Assembly (NCBI RefSeq): GCF_000633255.1
Contig: NZ_AYMJ01000003.1
Span: forward strand, 310,001-374,000
Reading direction: 5' to 3'
Source of the DNA: Pseudomonas sp. H1h
GTDB lineage: Bacteria > Pseudomonadota > Gammaproteobacteria > Pseudomonadales > Pseudomonadaceae
Length of the DNA stretch: 64,000 bases
The stretch's first letter is position 1. Each line of letters starts with the position of its first letter. This document shows positions 1-10,620 of this stretch, in pieces. Position numbers and translations under genes: made by a program. The notes below the pieces were generated by a model. It made no database searches. It was not told the origin of the DNA and worked only from the letters and a program-made list of their open reading frames with translations.

Positions 1-64
1 TGCCAGTGCTATTGATTACCTTGGCGGCTTTGGCTCTGCGGCTTTCCATCTAGACCGCGTTGAG

Positions 65-154
65 CCCTTCGCGAGCAAGCCCGCTCCCACATTTTGAACT
101 GCATTCCAATTGGAATGCGGTCCCCCTGTGGGAGCGTTCTTGCTCGCGAAAGGG
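65..154. repeat. REPIN-type inverted repeat
   Basis: Two inverted arms of the Pseudomonas REP type (65-90, containing ttcgcgagcaagcccgctcc, and 128-154, its imperfect complement) flank a perfect inner palindrome gcattccaattggaatgc (101-118). It lies just beyond the 3' end of the minus-strand DUF1853 gene, a usual extragenic site for REPINs, and may help protect the 3' end of that mRNA. Confidence 0.8.
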
Positions 155-176
155 CCGGAACAGGCGCTACAAAAAC

Positions 177-1127
177 TCACGCCTGGCCGGGTACATTCGG
201 CCAAAGATCCGACACCAGAAATAACCGCTCCGCCTCTTCCCATTCGCCCCGCGCGTTCTCGATCAGGCGCACCATCAGTTGCGCCGGGGCCAGCGGCTCC
301 AGGGCCTCCAGCCACATCTGCAGATGGTCAGCGTTCCAGGTCTGATCTGCCGGGTAATGCGCCGGCGCCAGCCACGCATGCCGGGGCAGGGGTTGCCAGC
401 GCCCGGGCGGGCGCTGTTCGACAAACGCCGGCCAGTCCTTCTGGTGCAGCCAGCTCCCACGCAGGTGCTGCGGATGCGCGCCTTTTGGTGGTTCGGCCTG
501 ACCGGGCCACGGATACAGCAGATAACCGCCCAGCCACAACTGCGCACTGAACACTTCAATATCCAGCTTCGCCAGCACCGCGCGGCTTTCCGGACGCGCC
601 GAGATCGGCAGTTGGTGTTCCGCCAGGTGCGCCAGTTTACGGTCCAGTCGATCGTGACAGCCCGGGCCCAGCCACTGCGCCGTATCATGCCCGTTGCCAT
701 GCTGCGGGCCGAGGTAGAGCTTGATCGCCAGTTCCAGGTGATGCACGCCGTCACGATCGCGCAGCAGCATGTCCAGTTCGCCGAGGGTGTGGCCCTCGCG
801 GCGAATCGGCAGGTTGGCGGCAATCAGTTCAATGCCCGGCGCATGCTCCACGGCAAACTGCCACAACCGCTCGTAATACAGGCCCAGACGCCGGGTGCGC
901 GCCTGGGACAGCCAATGCAGCAAGCCATAACTGTCGCGATCGAGTTGCCGCAGCCACTGCTCCAGGCGCTGTGGATCGCTCACCCAATCGCTGCCGGCCA
1001 GCGGGTGACGCTGCGGCCACGGCGTCGTTGCGAGCATTGGCGGGGCGAGAATCACCCACGCCAGATCCCGCACCTCCGGATGGCGTAATTGGTGTGGCAA
1101 CTGGAGCAGCTCGGGAAACAGGATCAT
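177..1127 (-). CDS. DUF1853 family protein
   Basis: This gene encodes 316 aa, close to the usual size of the DUF1853 family, a conserved proteobacterial family of unknown function. The N-terminus reads [20 protein letters not shown], followed by a Trp-rich stretch and a central [13 protein letters not shown] segment with an E-x-D-x-L arrangement like that in PD-(D/E)XK nuclease-like folds. The nuclease comparison is only an impression from the motif. There is no signal peptide or membrane segment, so the protein should be cytoplasmic. It is divergent from nadK across a 115-base gap. The ATG at 1127 is the first in frame. The family call is from recognition of the sequence type; the function is unknown. 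Confidence 0.75.
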   Translation of the reverse strand: MILFPELLQLPHQLRHPEVRDLAWVILAPPMLATTPWPQRHPLAGSDWVSDPQRLEQWLRQLDRDSYGLLHWLSQARTRRLGLYYERLWQFAVEHAPGIELIAANLPIRREGHTLGELDMLLRDRDGVHHLELAIKLYLGPQHGNGHDTAQWLGPGCHDRLDRKLAHLAEHQLPISARPESRAVLAKLDIEVFSAQLWLGGYLLYPWPGQAEPPKGAHPQHLRGSWLHQKDWPAFVEQRPPGRWQPLPRHAWLAPAHYPADQTWNADHLQMWLEALEPLAPAQLMVRLIENARGEWEEAERLFLVSDLWPNVPGQA

Positions 1128-1177
1128 CTTGCGAGCATAGCCTGAAACACGAGCGCACCCTTGAGGCTGAAAGGATT

Positions 1178-1205
1178 TTGTCTATGGCGGGCTTTCGCCC
1201 ATAAT
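1178..1205 (+). promoter_or_regulatory. Candidate sigma70 promoter of nadK
   Basis: TTGTCT (1178-1183) and CATAAT (1200-1205) are separated by 16 bases and lie 38 bases upstream of the nadK start. Each hexamer deviates from consensus. The site was found by eye only. Confidence 0.35.
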
Positions 1206-1242
1206 CGTGTTTTTCGCGTTTTCGATTGTCCGCAGAGGTCCC

Positions 1243-2133
1243 ATGGAGCAATTTCGTAATATCGGCATCATCGGTCGCCTGGGTAGCTCCCAGGTGCTGG
1301 ATACCGTCCGCCGACTGAAACGCTTTCTGCTCGATCGTCACCTGCACGTGATTCTCGAAGACACCATCGCCGAAGTCCTGCCGGGCCATGGCCTGCAGAC
1401 CTCATCGCGCAAGATGCTCGGCGAAGTCTGCGACATGGTCATCGTCGTCGGTGGCGACGGCAGCCTGCTCGGCGCTGCACGGGCGCTGGCCAAGCACAAT
1501 ATTCCGGTGCTGGGGATCAACCGTGGCAGCCTCGGCTTTCTGACCGACATTCGTCCCGATGAGCTGGAAGTCGAAGTGGCCAAGGTGCTCGACGGCCATT
1601 ACCTAGTGGAAAACCGCTTCCTGCTGCAAGCCGAAGTTCGCCGCCATGCCGAGGCCATCGGCCAGGGCGATGCGCTCAACGACGTGGTGCTGCACCCGGG
1701 TAAATCGACGCGGATGATCGAGTTCGAGCTGTACATCGACGGCCAGTTTGTCTGCAGCCAGAAGGCCGACGGCCTGATCGTCGCCACCCCGACCGGTTCC
1801 ACCGCTTATGCGCTGTCCGCCGGCGGGCCGATCATGCATCCCAAGCTGGACGCCATTGTGATCGTGCCGATGTACCCCCATATGTTGTCGAGCCGGCCAA
1901 TTGTGGTCGATGGCAACAGTGAGCTGAAAATCGTCGTGTCGAAAAACATGCAGATCTACCCGCAGGTCTCCTGCGATGGGCAGAACCACTTCACCTGTGC
2001 GCCGGGCGACACCATTACCGTCAGCAAGAAAGCGCAGAAGCTGCGGCTGATTCACCCGCTCGACCACAACTACTACGAAGTCTGCCGGACCAAGCTCGGC
2101 TGGGGCAGCAAGTTGGGTGGTGGAGGCGACTGA
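1243..2133 (+). CDS. nadK: NAD kinase
   Basis: ATP-dependent NAD+ kinase that makes NADP+ in the cytoplasm. The 296 aa product is the standard length for Pseudomonas NadK. The diagnostic GGDGS motif is at residues 70-74. The conserved segment LNDVVLHPG comes next, followed by the GSTAYALSAGGP NAD-binding motif. The start chosen is the ATG at 1243 (MEQFRNIG), which follows an AGAGG ribosome site; an upstream in-frame start at 1207 would add 12 atypical residues. The stop overlaps the next start (TGATG), so nadK is translationally coupled to the phosphatase gene that follows. Confidence 0.97.
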   Translation: MEQFRNIGIIGRLGSSQVLDTVRRLKRFLLDRHLHVILEDTIAEVLPGHGLQTSSRKMLGEVCDMVIVVGGDGSLLGAARALAKHNIPVLGINRGSLGFLTDIRPDELEVEVAKVLDGHYLVENRFLLQAEVRRHAEAIGQGDALNDVVLHPGKSTRMIEFELYIDGQFVCSQKADGLIVATPTGSTAYALSAGGPIMHPKLDAIVIVPMYPHMLSSRPIVVDGNSELKIVVSKNMQIYPQVSCDGQNHFTCAPGDTITVSKKAQKLRLIHPLDHNYYEVCRTKLGWGSKLGGGGD

Positions 2134-3104
2134 TGCTCGATCCCGCGCGCAGTTATGACTTGATTGGTGACGTGCACGGATGCGCCCTGACCCTGGAACA
2201 CTTGCTTGACCGACTCGGTTATCACAAGCAAGGCGGGGTCTGGCGGCATCCATCGCGCATGGCCGTGTTCGTCGGCGACATCATTGACCGTGGCCCGCGG
2301 ATCCGCGAGGCACTGCACATCGTCCACGACATGGTCGAGGCCGGACAGGCGCTGTGCATCATGGGCAACCACGAATTCAACGCACTGGGCTGGAGCACGC
2401 CGGCCCCTCCGGGCAGCGGCAAGCAGTTTGTCCGCGAGCACACGCCGCGCCATGCGCGTCTGTTGCACGAGACCCTGACCCAGTTCGAGGGCCACTCCGG
2501 CGACTGGCACGATTTTCAGCGCTGGTTCTACGAGTTGCCGCTGTTTGTCGATGCCGGGCGGTTCCGCGTGGTCCACGCCTGCTGGGATGCCGGGCTGATC
2601 GAGCCGCTGCGCGCGTTGTTCCCCAATGGCTGCATCGACGAACACTTCCTGCAGGCTTCGGCAGTCCCGGACAGCTTTGCCTGCACCGTGTTCGATCGCC
2701 TGTTGCGCGGCACCGACATGCGCCTGCCGGATGGGCTGACCATGACCAGCGGCGACGGTCTGGTGCGTTCGTTCTTCCGTACCAAGTTCTGGGAAGACGA
2801 CCCGAAAACCTACGGCGACATCGTCTTCCAGCCGGATGCACTGCCGGAGCCGGTGGCGCAGAAGCCGCTGACCTCCAGCGAAAAAAACAACCTGCTGCGC
2901 TACGGCGTCGATGAGCCTTTGCTGTTCGTCGGCCATTACTGGCGCAGCGGCAAACCGGCACCGATCCGCCCGAACCTCGCGTGCCTCGATTACAGCGCGG
3001 TGCTCTACGGCAAACTGGTGGCCTATCGTCTGGATCAGGAAACACGCCTGGATCCGCATAAATTTGTCTGGGTCGATGTCGAGCGGCCGGAGGTGCTGCA
3101 ATGA
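2133..3104 (+). CDS. Calcineurin-like metallophosphatase
   Basis: This 323 aa protein belongs to the metallophosphatase superfamily of the PPP/ApaH type. The three metal-binding blocks are intact: GDVHG (residues 12-16), GDIIDRG (48-54) and GNHE (78-81). A later FVGHYW segment supplies the downstream His. A di-metal phosphoesterase acting on a phosphoprotein or nucleotide is expected; the substrate is unknown. Its ATG overlaps the nadK stop, and its own stop overlaps the start of the rhomboid gene (ATGA), so the three genes form one coupled operon. There is no signal peptide. Confidence 0.85.
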   Translation: MLDPARSYDLIGDVHGCALTLEHLLDRLGYHKQGGVWRHPSRMAVFVGDIIDRGPRIREALHIVHDMVEAGQALCIMGNHEFNALGWSTPAPPGSGKQFVREHTPRHARLLHETLTQFEGHSGDWHDFQRWFYELPLFVDAGRFRVVHACWDAGLIEPLRALFPNGCIDEHFLQASAVPDSFACTVFDRLLRGTDMRLPDGLTMTSGDGLVRSFFRTKFWEDDPKTYGDIVFQPDALPEPVAQKPLTSSEKNNLLRYGVDEPLLFVGHYWRSGKPAPIRPNLACLDYSAVLYGKLVAYRLDQETRLDPHKFVWVDVERPEVLQ

Positions 3105-3970
3105 GTGCGGTAGCGGTATTGCGTCTGCCGTTGGCGGTAGACCTGAGCGGTTTTGTCAAACTGTTGCAACGCATGCAGGTGCCCCATCGGGTCAGCGAGG
3201 AGGCGGGGGAGCAGGTGCTGTGGGCACCGTCGGAAATCAGTGAGGATGTGCGTTCGCTGTACGAGCGTTTTCCAGCCGGCGATCCCGATCAGCAACTGGA
3301 CATCCCGCTGGCCCCGACCTTCAAGCGTCCAAGCTTCGCCGAGCAACTCAAACACGCCAGGGCCACCGGTTTCATCCTGCTGCTGAGCCTGCTGGTCGGC
3401 GGCCTGACGTACCTGGGTGACAACCTTGAGACCGTGCGCTGGCTGACCTTCCTCGACTTTCGCGTCGTCGGCGATTACATCCACTTCACACCACTGGCCG
3501 ACAGCCTTGCGGCGGGGCAGTGGTGGCGGCTGTTTACGCCGATGCTGTTGCACTTCGGCATCCTCCACCTGGCCATGAACGGCATGTGGTACTGGGAACT
3601 GGGGCGGCGCATCGAATCGCGCCAGGGCAGCATCAATCTGCTCGGCCTGACGCTGCTGTTCAGCCTGGTGTCCAACTACGCGCAGTTTGCCTGGAGCGGC
3701 CCGACCCTGTTCGGCGGCCTGTCCGGCGTGTTGTACGGGCTGCTCGGTCACTGCTGGATCTTCCAGTTGCTGGCACCGAACCCGGCGTATCGCCTGCCGC
3801 GTGGCGTGCTGGTGATGATGCTGGTGTGGCTGGTGATCTGCATGTCCGGGCTGGTCTCGATGATCGGATTCGGCCAGATCGCCAACGCCGCCCACGTCGG
3901 CGGGTTACTCATCGGATGCTTCACCGGTTTGTTGGGTGGTTTGTATAACCGCCGTAAACTGGCCGCCTAA
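3101..3970 (+). CDS. Rhomboid family intramembrane serine protease
   Basis: This 289 aa inner membrane protein has a soluble N-terminal region (about residues 1-85) and roughly six hydrophobic segments after it. The rhomboid signatures are present: HFGILHLAMNGMW, the nucleophile motif GGLSGV with Ser208, and AAHVGG with His265 as the general base. It should cleave transmembrane substrates within the bilayer, as GlpG does. The ATG overlaps the stop of the phosphatase gene. The physiological substrate cannot be told from sequence. Confidence 0.9.
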   Translation: MSAVAVLRLPLAVDLSGFVKLLQRMQVPHRVSEEAGEQVLWAPSEISEDVRSLYERFPAGDPDQQLDIPLAPTFKRPSFAEQLKHARATGFILLLSLLVGGLTYLGDNLETVRWLTFLDFRVVGDYIHFTPLADSLAAGQWWRLFTPMLLHFGILHLAMNGMWYWELGRRIESRQGSINLLGLTLLFSLVSNYAQFAWSGPTLFGGLSGVLYGLLGHCWIFQLLAPNPAYRLPRGVLVMMLVWLVICMSGLVSMIGFGQIANAAHVGGLLIGCFTGLLGGLYNRRKLAA

Positions 3971-4002
3971 AATTTCAGTGAATAAAGAGCACGGAGACCC
4001 TG

Positions 4003-4263
4003 ATGTCCTCTTTTAACGACATGATCAACAACATTACCCCGGACATCTACGAGAGCCTGAAACTGGCCGTGGAAATCGGCAAGTGGTCCGACGGTGGCAA
4101 GCTCACCGCCGAACAGCGTGAGCTATCGCTGCAGGCGATGATCGCCTGGGAGATCCAGAACCTGCCTGAAGACCAGCGTACCGGTTACATGGGCCCGCAA
4201 GAGTGTGCGTCGAAGTCGATCGAAGTGCCGAACATCCTGTTCAAGTCGGACGCTATCCATTGA
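4003..4263 (+). CDS. YeaC-like DUF1315 family protein
   Basis: This small protein of 86 aa begins MSSFNDMINNITPDIYESLK and includes the typical GKWSDGGKLTAEQRE segment of the DUF1315/YeaC family. It is cytoplasmic, with no known function. A cggag ribosome site precedes the ATG. Its stop codon overlaps the TTG start of the DUF2797 gene, and this pairing suggests linked expression. Confidence 0.85.
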   Translation: MSSFNDMINNITPDIYESLKLAVEIGKWSDGGKLTAEQRELSLQAMIAWEIQNLPEDQRTGYMGPQECASKSIEVPNILFKSDAIH

Positions 4264-5090
4264 TCGAGATTGGCCGCGGTGCAGTCAGCAAAATGTCGGC
4301 GCGCCTGGACGGGCCGAATGTGCAATACGCGTTTCGTCTGGATGACGTCGAGGTGCCGGTCAATCCCATGATCGGCACCACGGTGCGTCTGGAATACCTG
4401 GGGGCGATCCATTGCACCCATTGCGGGCGCAAGACCAAAACCAGTTTCAGCCAGGGTTACTGCTATCCGTGCATGACCAAACTGGCGCAGTGCGACATCT
4501 GCATCATGAGCCCGGAGCGCTGCCACTTCGAGGCCGGCACCTGCCGCGAGCCTGCGTGGGGCGAGAAATTCTGCATGACCGATCATGTGGTGTATCTGGC
4601 CAACTCGTCGGGGATCAAAGTCGGTATCACTCGCGCGACGCAACTGCCGACCCGCTGGCTCGATCAGGGCGCGAGTCAGGCATTGCCGATCATGCGCGTG
4701 GCGACTCGGCAGCAGTCTGGCTTCGTCGAAGACCTGTTTCGCAGCCAGGTGGCGGACAAGACCAACTGGCGCGCGCTGCTCAAGGGCGACGCGGCGGCGG
4801 TGGATCTGGCCCAAGTACGCGATCAGCTGTTCGCCAGCTGCGCCGAAGGGCTGCAGGGGCTGCAACAGCGATTCGGCCTACAAGCAATTCAGACGATTAC
4901 TGATGTAGAACCTCTCGAAATCCGCTATCCGGTCGAGCAATACCCGGCCAAAATCGTCAGCTTCAACCTGGACAAGAACCCGATTGCCGAAGGCACGTTG
5001 CTGGGGATCAAGGGCCAGTACCTGATCTTCGACACCGGCGTGATCAACATTCGTAAGTACACGGCTTATCAGCTCGCCGTGCATCAATAA
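4260..5090 (+). CDS. DUF2797 family protein, TTG start
   Basis: This is a 276 aa protein if read from the TTG at 4260, which overlaps the preceding stop (TTGA) and gives the N-terminus (M)IEIGRGAVSKM. A GTG at 4203 would add 19 residues that merely overlap the YeaC gene, so it is disfavoured. The protein has two CxxC-type pairs, CTHCGRKTK and CYPC, then CDIC, which look like a zinc-binding unit. A VGITRATQLPTRWLDQGAS segment resembles the GIY-YIG-like core reported for DUF2797. Its role is unknown. It ends 10 bases before pepN. Confidence 0.8.
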   Translation: MIEIGRGAVSKMSARLDGPNVQYAFRLDDVEVPVNPMIGTTVRLEYLGAIHCTHCGRKTKTSFSQGYCYPCMTKLAQCDICIMSPERCHFEAGTCREPAWGEKFCMTDHVVYLANSSGIKVGITRATQLPTRWLDQGASQALPIMRVATRQQSGFVEDLFRSQVADKTNWRALLKGDAAAVDLAQVRDQLFASCAEGLQGLQQRFGLQAIQTITDVEPLEIRYPVEQYPAKIVSFNLDKNPIAEGTLLGIKGQYLIFDTGVINIRKYTAYQLAVHQ

Positions 5091-5100
5091 GGATTCCAGC

Positions 5101-7758
5101 ATGCGCACCGAACAACCGAAGATGATTTACCTGAAGGACTATCAGGCGCCCGAGTACCTGATCGACGAGACGCACCTGACCTTCGAGCTGTTCGAGGACC
5201 ACAGCCTGGTTCACGCGCAACTGGTGATGCGCCGTAACCCGGCGCGCGGCCCGGGCCTGCCGCCGCTGGTGCTGGATGGGCAGCAGCTGGAGTTGCTGTC
5301 GGTGACCCTGGCCGACCAGGAACTCGGCGCCGACGACTATCAGCTGACGGAAAACACCCTGACCCTGCAGCCGGCCAGCGCCAGCTTCACCGTCGACACC
5401 AGCGTCCGGATCCACCCGGAAACCAACACCGCGCTGGAAGGCCTGTACAAGTCCGGCACGATGTTCTGCACCCAGTGCGAGGCTGAAGGCTTCCGCAAGA
5501 TCACCTACTACCTCGACCGCCCGGACGTGATGAGCAAGTTCACCACCACGGTGGTCGCCGAGCAGCACAGCTACCCGGTGCTGCTGTCCAACGGCAACCC
5601 GATCGCCTCCGGCCCGGGCGAAGATGGCCGGCACTGGGCGACCTGGGAAGACCCGTTCATGAAACCGGCGTACCTCTTCGCGCTGGTGGCCGGTGATCTG
5701 TGGTGCGTCGAAGACACGTTCACCACCATGACCCAGCGCAACGTCGCGCTGCGCATCTATGTCGAGCCGGAAAACATCGACAAGTGCCAGCACGCGATGA
5801 ACAGCCTGAAGAAGTCGATGCGTTGGGACGAAGAGGTCTACGGTCGTGAGTACGACCTGGACATCTTCATGATCGTCGCGGTAAACGACTTCAACATGGG
5901 CGCCATGGAGAACAAAGGCCTCAACATCTTCAACTCCAGCGCCGTGCTGGCCCGCGCCGAAACCGCCACCGACGCCGCGCACCAGCGGGTCGAGGCGATC
6001 GTCGCCCACGAATACTTCCACAACTGGTCGGGCAACCGCGTGACCTGCCGCGACTGGTTCCAGCTGTCGCTGAAAGAAGGCTTCACGGTGTTCCGCGATG
6101 CCGGTTTCTCTTCGGACATGAATTCGGCCACGGTAAAGCGCATTCAGGACGTGGCGTACCTGCGTACCCACCAGTTCGCCGAAGATGCCGGGCCGATGGC
6201 CCACGCGGTGCGTCCGGACAGTTTCATCGAGATCTCCAACTTCTACACCCTGACCGTGTACGAAAAGGGCTCGGAAGTGGTCGGCATGATCCACACCCTG
6301 CTGGGCGCCGATGGCTTCCGCAAGGGCAGTGACCTGTACTTCGAACGCCACGATGGCCAGGCCGTGACCTGCGACGATTTCATCAAGGCCATGGAAGATG
6401 CCAACGGGGTCGACCTGACCCAGTTCAAGCGCTGGTACAGCCAGGCCGGCACACCGCGTCTGGCGGTGAGCGAGTCCTACGACGCGGCGGCAAAAACCTA
6501 CAGCCTGACCTTCCGCCAGAGCTGTCCGGAAACCCCGGACAAGGTGGAAAAACTGCCGTTCGTGATCCCGGTCGAACTGGGCCTGCTCGACAGTCAGGGC
6601 AACGAGATTGCCCTGCGTCTGGCCGGTGAAGCGGCGGCGCAAGGCACCAGCCGCGTGATCTCGGTGACCGAAGTCGAGCAGACGTTCACCTTCGTCGACA
6701 TCGCCGAACAGCCGCTGCCATCGCTGCTGCGCGGTTTCTCGGCGCCGGTGAAGCTGAGCTTCCCGTACAACCGCGACCAGTTGATGTTCCTGATGCAGCA
6801 CGACAGCGACGGCTTCAACCGCTGGGATGCCGGTCAGCAACTGTCGGTACAGGTGCTGCAGGAGCTGATCGCCCAGCAGCAGAAGGGCGAGAGCCTGGTG
6901 CTCGATCCGCGTCTGATCTCGGCGTTGAAAACCGTGCTGTCCGATGAGTCGCTGGATCAGGCCATGGTCGCCGAAATGCTCTCGCTGCCAAGCGAAGCCT
7001 ATCTGACCGAAATCAGCGAAGTGGCGGACGTCGAGGCGATCCACAACGCTCGCGAGTTTGCCCGCAAACAATTGGCGGACAACCTGTTCGAAGCGCTGTG
7101 GCTGCGCTATCAGGCCAACCGTGATTTGTCGAAGCAAACCCCTTACGTGGCCGAGGCCGAGCATTTCGCTCGTCGTGCGTTGCAGAACATTGCGCTGTCG
7201 TACCTGATGCTCAGCGGCAAGCCCGAGGTGCTGGCCGCCACCCTTGAGCAGTTCGAAAACAGCGACAACATGACCGAGCGCCTGACCGCGCTGGCTGTGT
7301 TAGTCAACTCGCCGTTCGACGAGCAGAAGGCGCGGGCGCTGGCGAGCTTCGCCGAGCACTTCAAGGACAATCCGCTGGTCATGGATCAGTGGTTCAGCGT
7401 GCAGGCCGGCAGTACTTTGCCGGGCGGTCTGGAGCGTGTGAAAGCCTTGATGCAGCACAAGGCGTTCAACATCAAGAACCCGAACAAGGTGCGCGCGCTG
7501 GTCGGTGCGTTTGCCGGGCAAAACCTGATCAACTTCCATGCCGCCGATGGTTCGGGCTACCGCTTCCTCGCGGACCTGGTAATCGAGCTGAACGGCTTCA
7601 ACCCGCAGATCGCTTCGCGCCAATTGGCACCGCTGACCCGCTGGCGTAAATACGACACTGCGCGGCAGGCGTTGATGAAGGCCGAACTGGAGCGGATTCT
7701 GGCTTCGGGGCAGTTGTCGAGCGATGTGTACGAGGTGGTGAGCAAAAGCCTGGCGTAA
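5101..7758 (+). CDS. pepN: Aminopeptidase N (M1 family)
   Basis: Zinc metallo-aminopeptidase of 885 aa that removes N-terminal residues from peptides in the cytoplasm. The substrate-binding GAMEN motif is at residues 267-271. The zinc site HEYFH is at 303-307, with the third ligand Glu326 in LKEGF, giving HExxH-18-E. The length and the C-terminal helical half match gammaproteobacterial PepN. The start ATG at 5101 follows an AAGGA ribosome site 10 bases after the DUF2797 stop, so it may be co-transcribed with the genes before it. It ends at a REPIN-rich gap. Confidence 0.97.
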   Translation: MRTEQPKMIYLKDYQAPEYLIDETHLTFELFEDHSLVHAQLVMRRNPARGPGLPPLVLDGQQLELLSVTLADQELGADDYQLTENTLTLQPASASFTVDTSVRIHPETNTALEGLYKSGTMFCTQCEAEGFRKITYYLDRPDVMSKFTTTVVAEQHSYPVLLSNGNPIASGPGEDGRHWATWEDPFMKPAYLFALVAGDLWCVEDTFTTMTQRNVALRIYVEPENIDKCQHAMNSLKKSMRWDEEVYGREYDLDIFMIVAVNDFNMGAMENKGLNIFNSSAVLARAETATDAAHQRVEAIVAHEYFHNWSGNRVTCRDWFQLSLKEGFTVFRDAGFSSDMNSATVKRIQDVAYLRTHQFAEDAGPMAHAVRPDSFIEISNFYTLTVYEKGSEVVGMIHTLLGADGFRKGSDLYFERHDGQAVTCDDFIKAMEDANGVDLTQFKRWYSQAGTPRLAVSESYDAAAKTYSLTFRQSCPETPDKVEKLPFVIPVELGLLDSQGNEIALRLAGEAAAQGTSRVISVTEVEQTFTFVDIAEQPLPSLLRGFSAPVKLSFPYNRDQLMFLMQHDSDGFNRWDAGQQLSVQVLQELIAQQQKGESLVLDPRLISALKTVLSDESLDQAMVAEMLSLPSEAYLTEISEVADVEAIHNAREFARKQLADNLFEALWLRYQANRDLSKQTPYVAEAEHFARRALQNIALSYLMLSGKPEVLAATLEQFENSDNMTERLTALAVLVNSPFDEQKARALASFAEHFKDNPLVMDQWFSVQAGSTLPGGLERVKALMQHKAFNIKNPNKVRALVGAFAGQNLINFHAADGSGYRFLADLVIELNGFNPQIASRQLAPLTRWRKYDTARQALMKAELERILASGQLSSDVYEVVSKSLA

Positions 7759-7771
7759 CCCGTAACGAAAT

Positions 7772-7858
7772 GTGGGAGCGGGCTTACTCGCGAATACGGT
7801 GTATCAGGCACAGAGATGTCGACTGATACTCCGCTTTCGCGAGCAAGCCCGCTCCCAC
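7772..7858. repeat. REPIN-type inverted repeat
   Basis: The arms gtgggagcgggcttactcgcg and cgcgagcaagcccgctcccac flank a short internal imperfect dyad. It sits between the convergent ends of pepN and katG. Confidence 0.85.
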
Positions 7859-7907
7859 CGTTTTTATTGGGGCGAACACATATTCTGTCCCCGCCACAGA
7901 TCCTTGG

Positions 7908-7994
7908 CAGGAGTGAGCCTGTTTGAGAATGCGGTGTGTCAGACAAGGAGATGTCATCTGATACACCGCAATCGCGAGCAGGCTCACTCCTACA
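7908..7994. repeat. Second, diverged REPIN-type inverted repeat
   Basis: The arms caggagtgagcctg and caggctcactcct flank inner halves gcggtgtgtcag and ctgatacaccgc. The arm sequence (gtgagcctg) differs from the neighbouring REPIN (gtgggagcgg), so this is a different REP subtype. Together the two elements fill the gap between pepN and katG. No classical T-tract terminator is seen there. Confidence 0.75.
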
Positions 7995-8013
7995 GGGGGT
8001 TGCGTCTAGTCAG

Positions 8014-10620
<2,607 letters not shown>

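Noticed and set aside
279..1088. Plus-strand open frame opposite the DUF1853 gene
   Set aside because: It is a shadow frame of a recognised family with biased Arg/Gln/His composition; the minus-strand gene explains the sequence.
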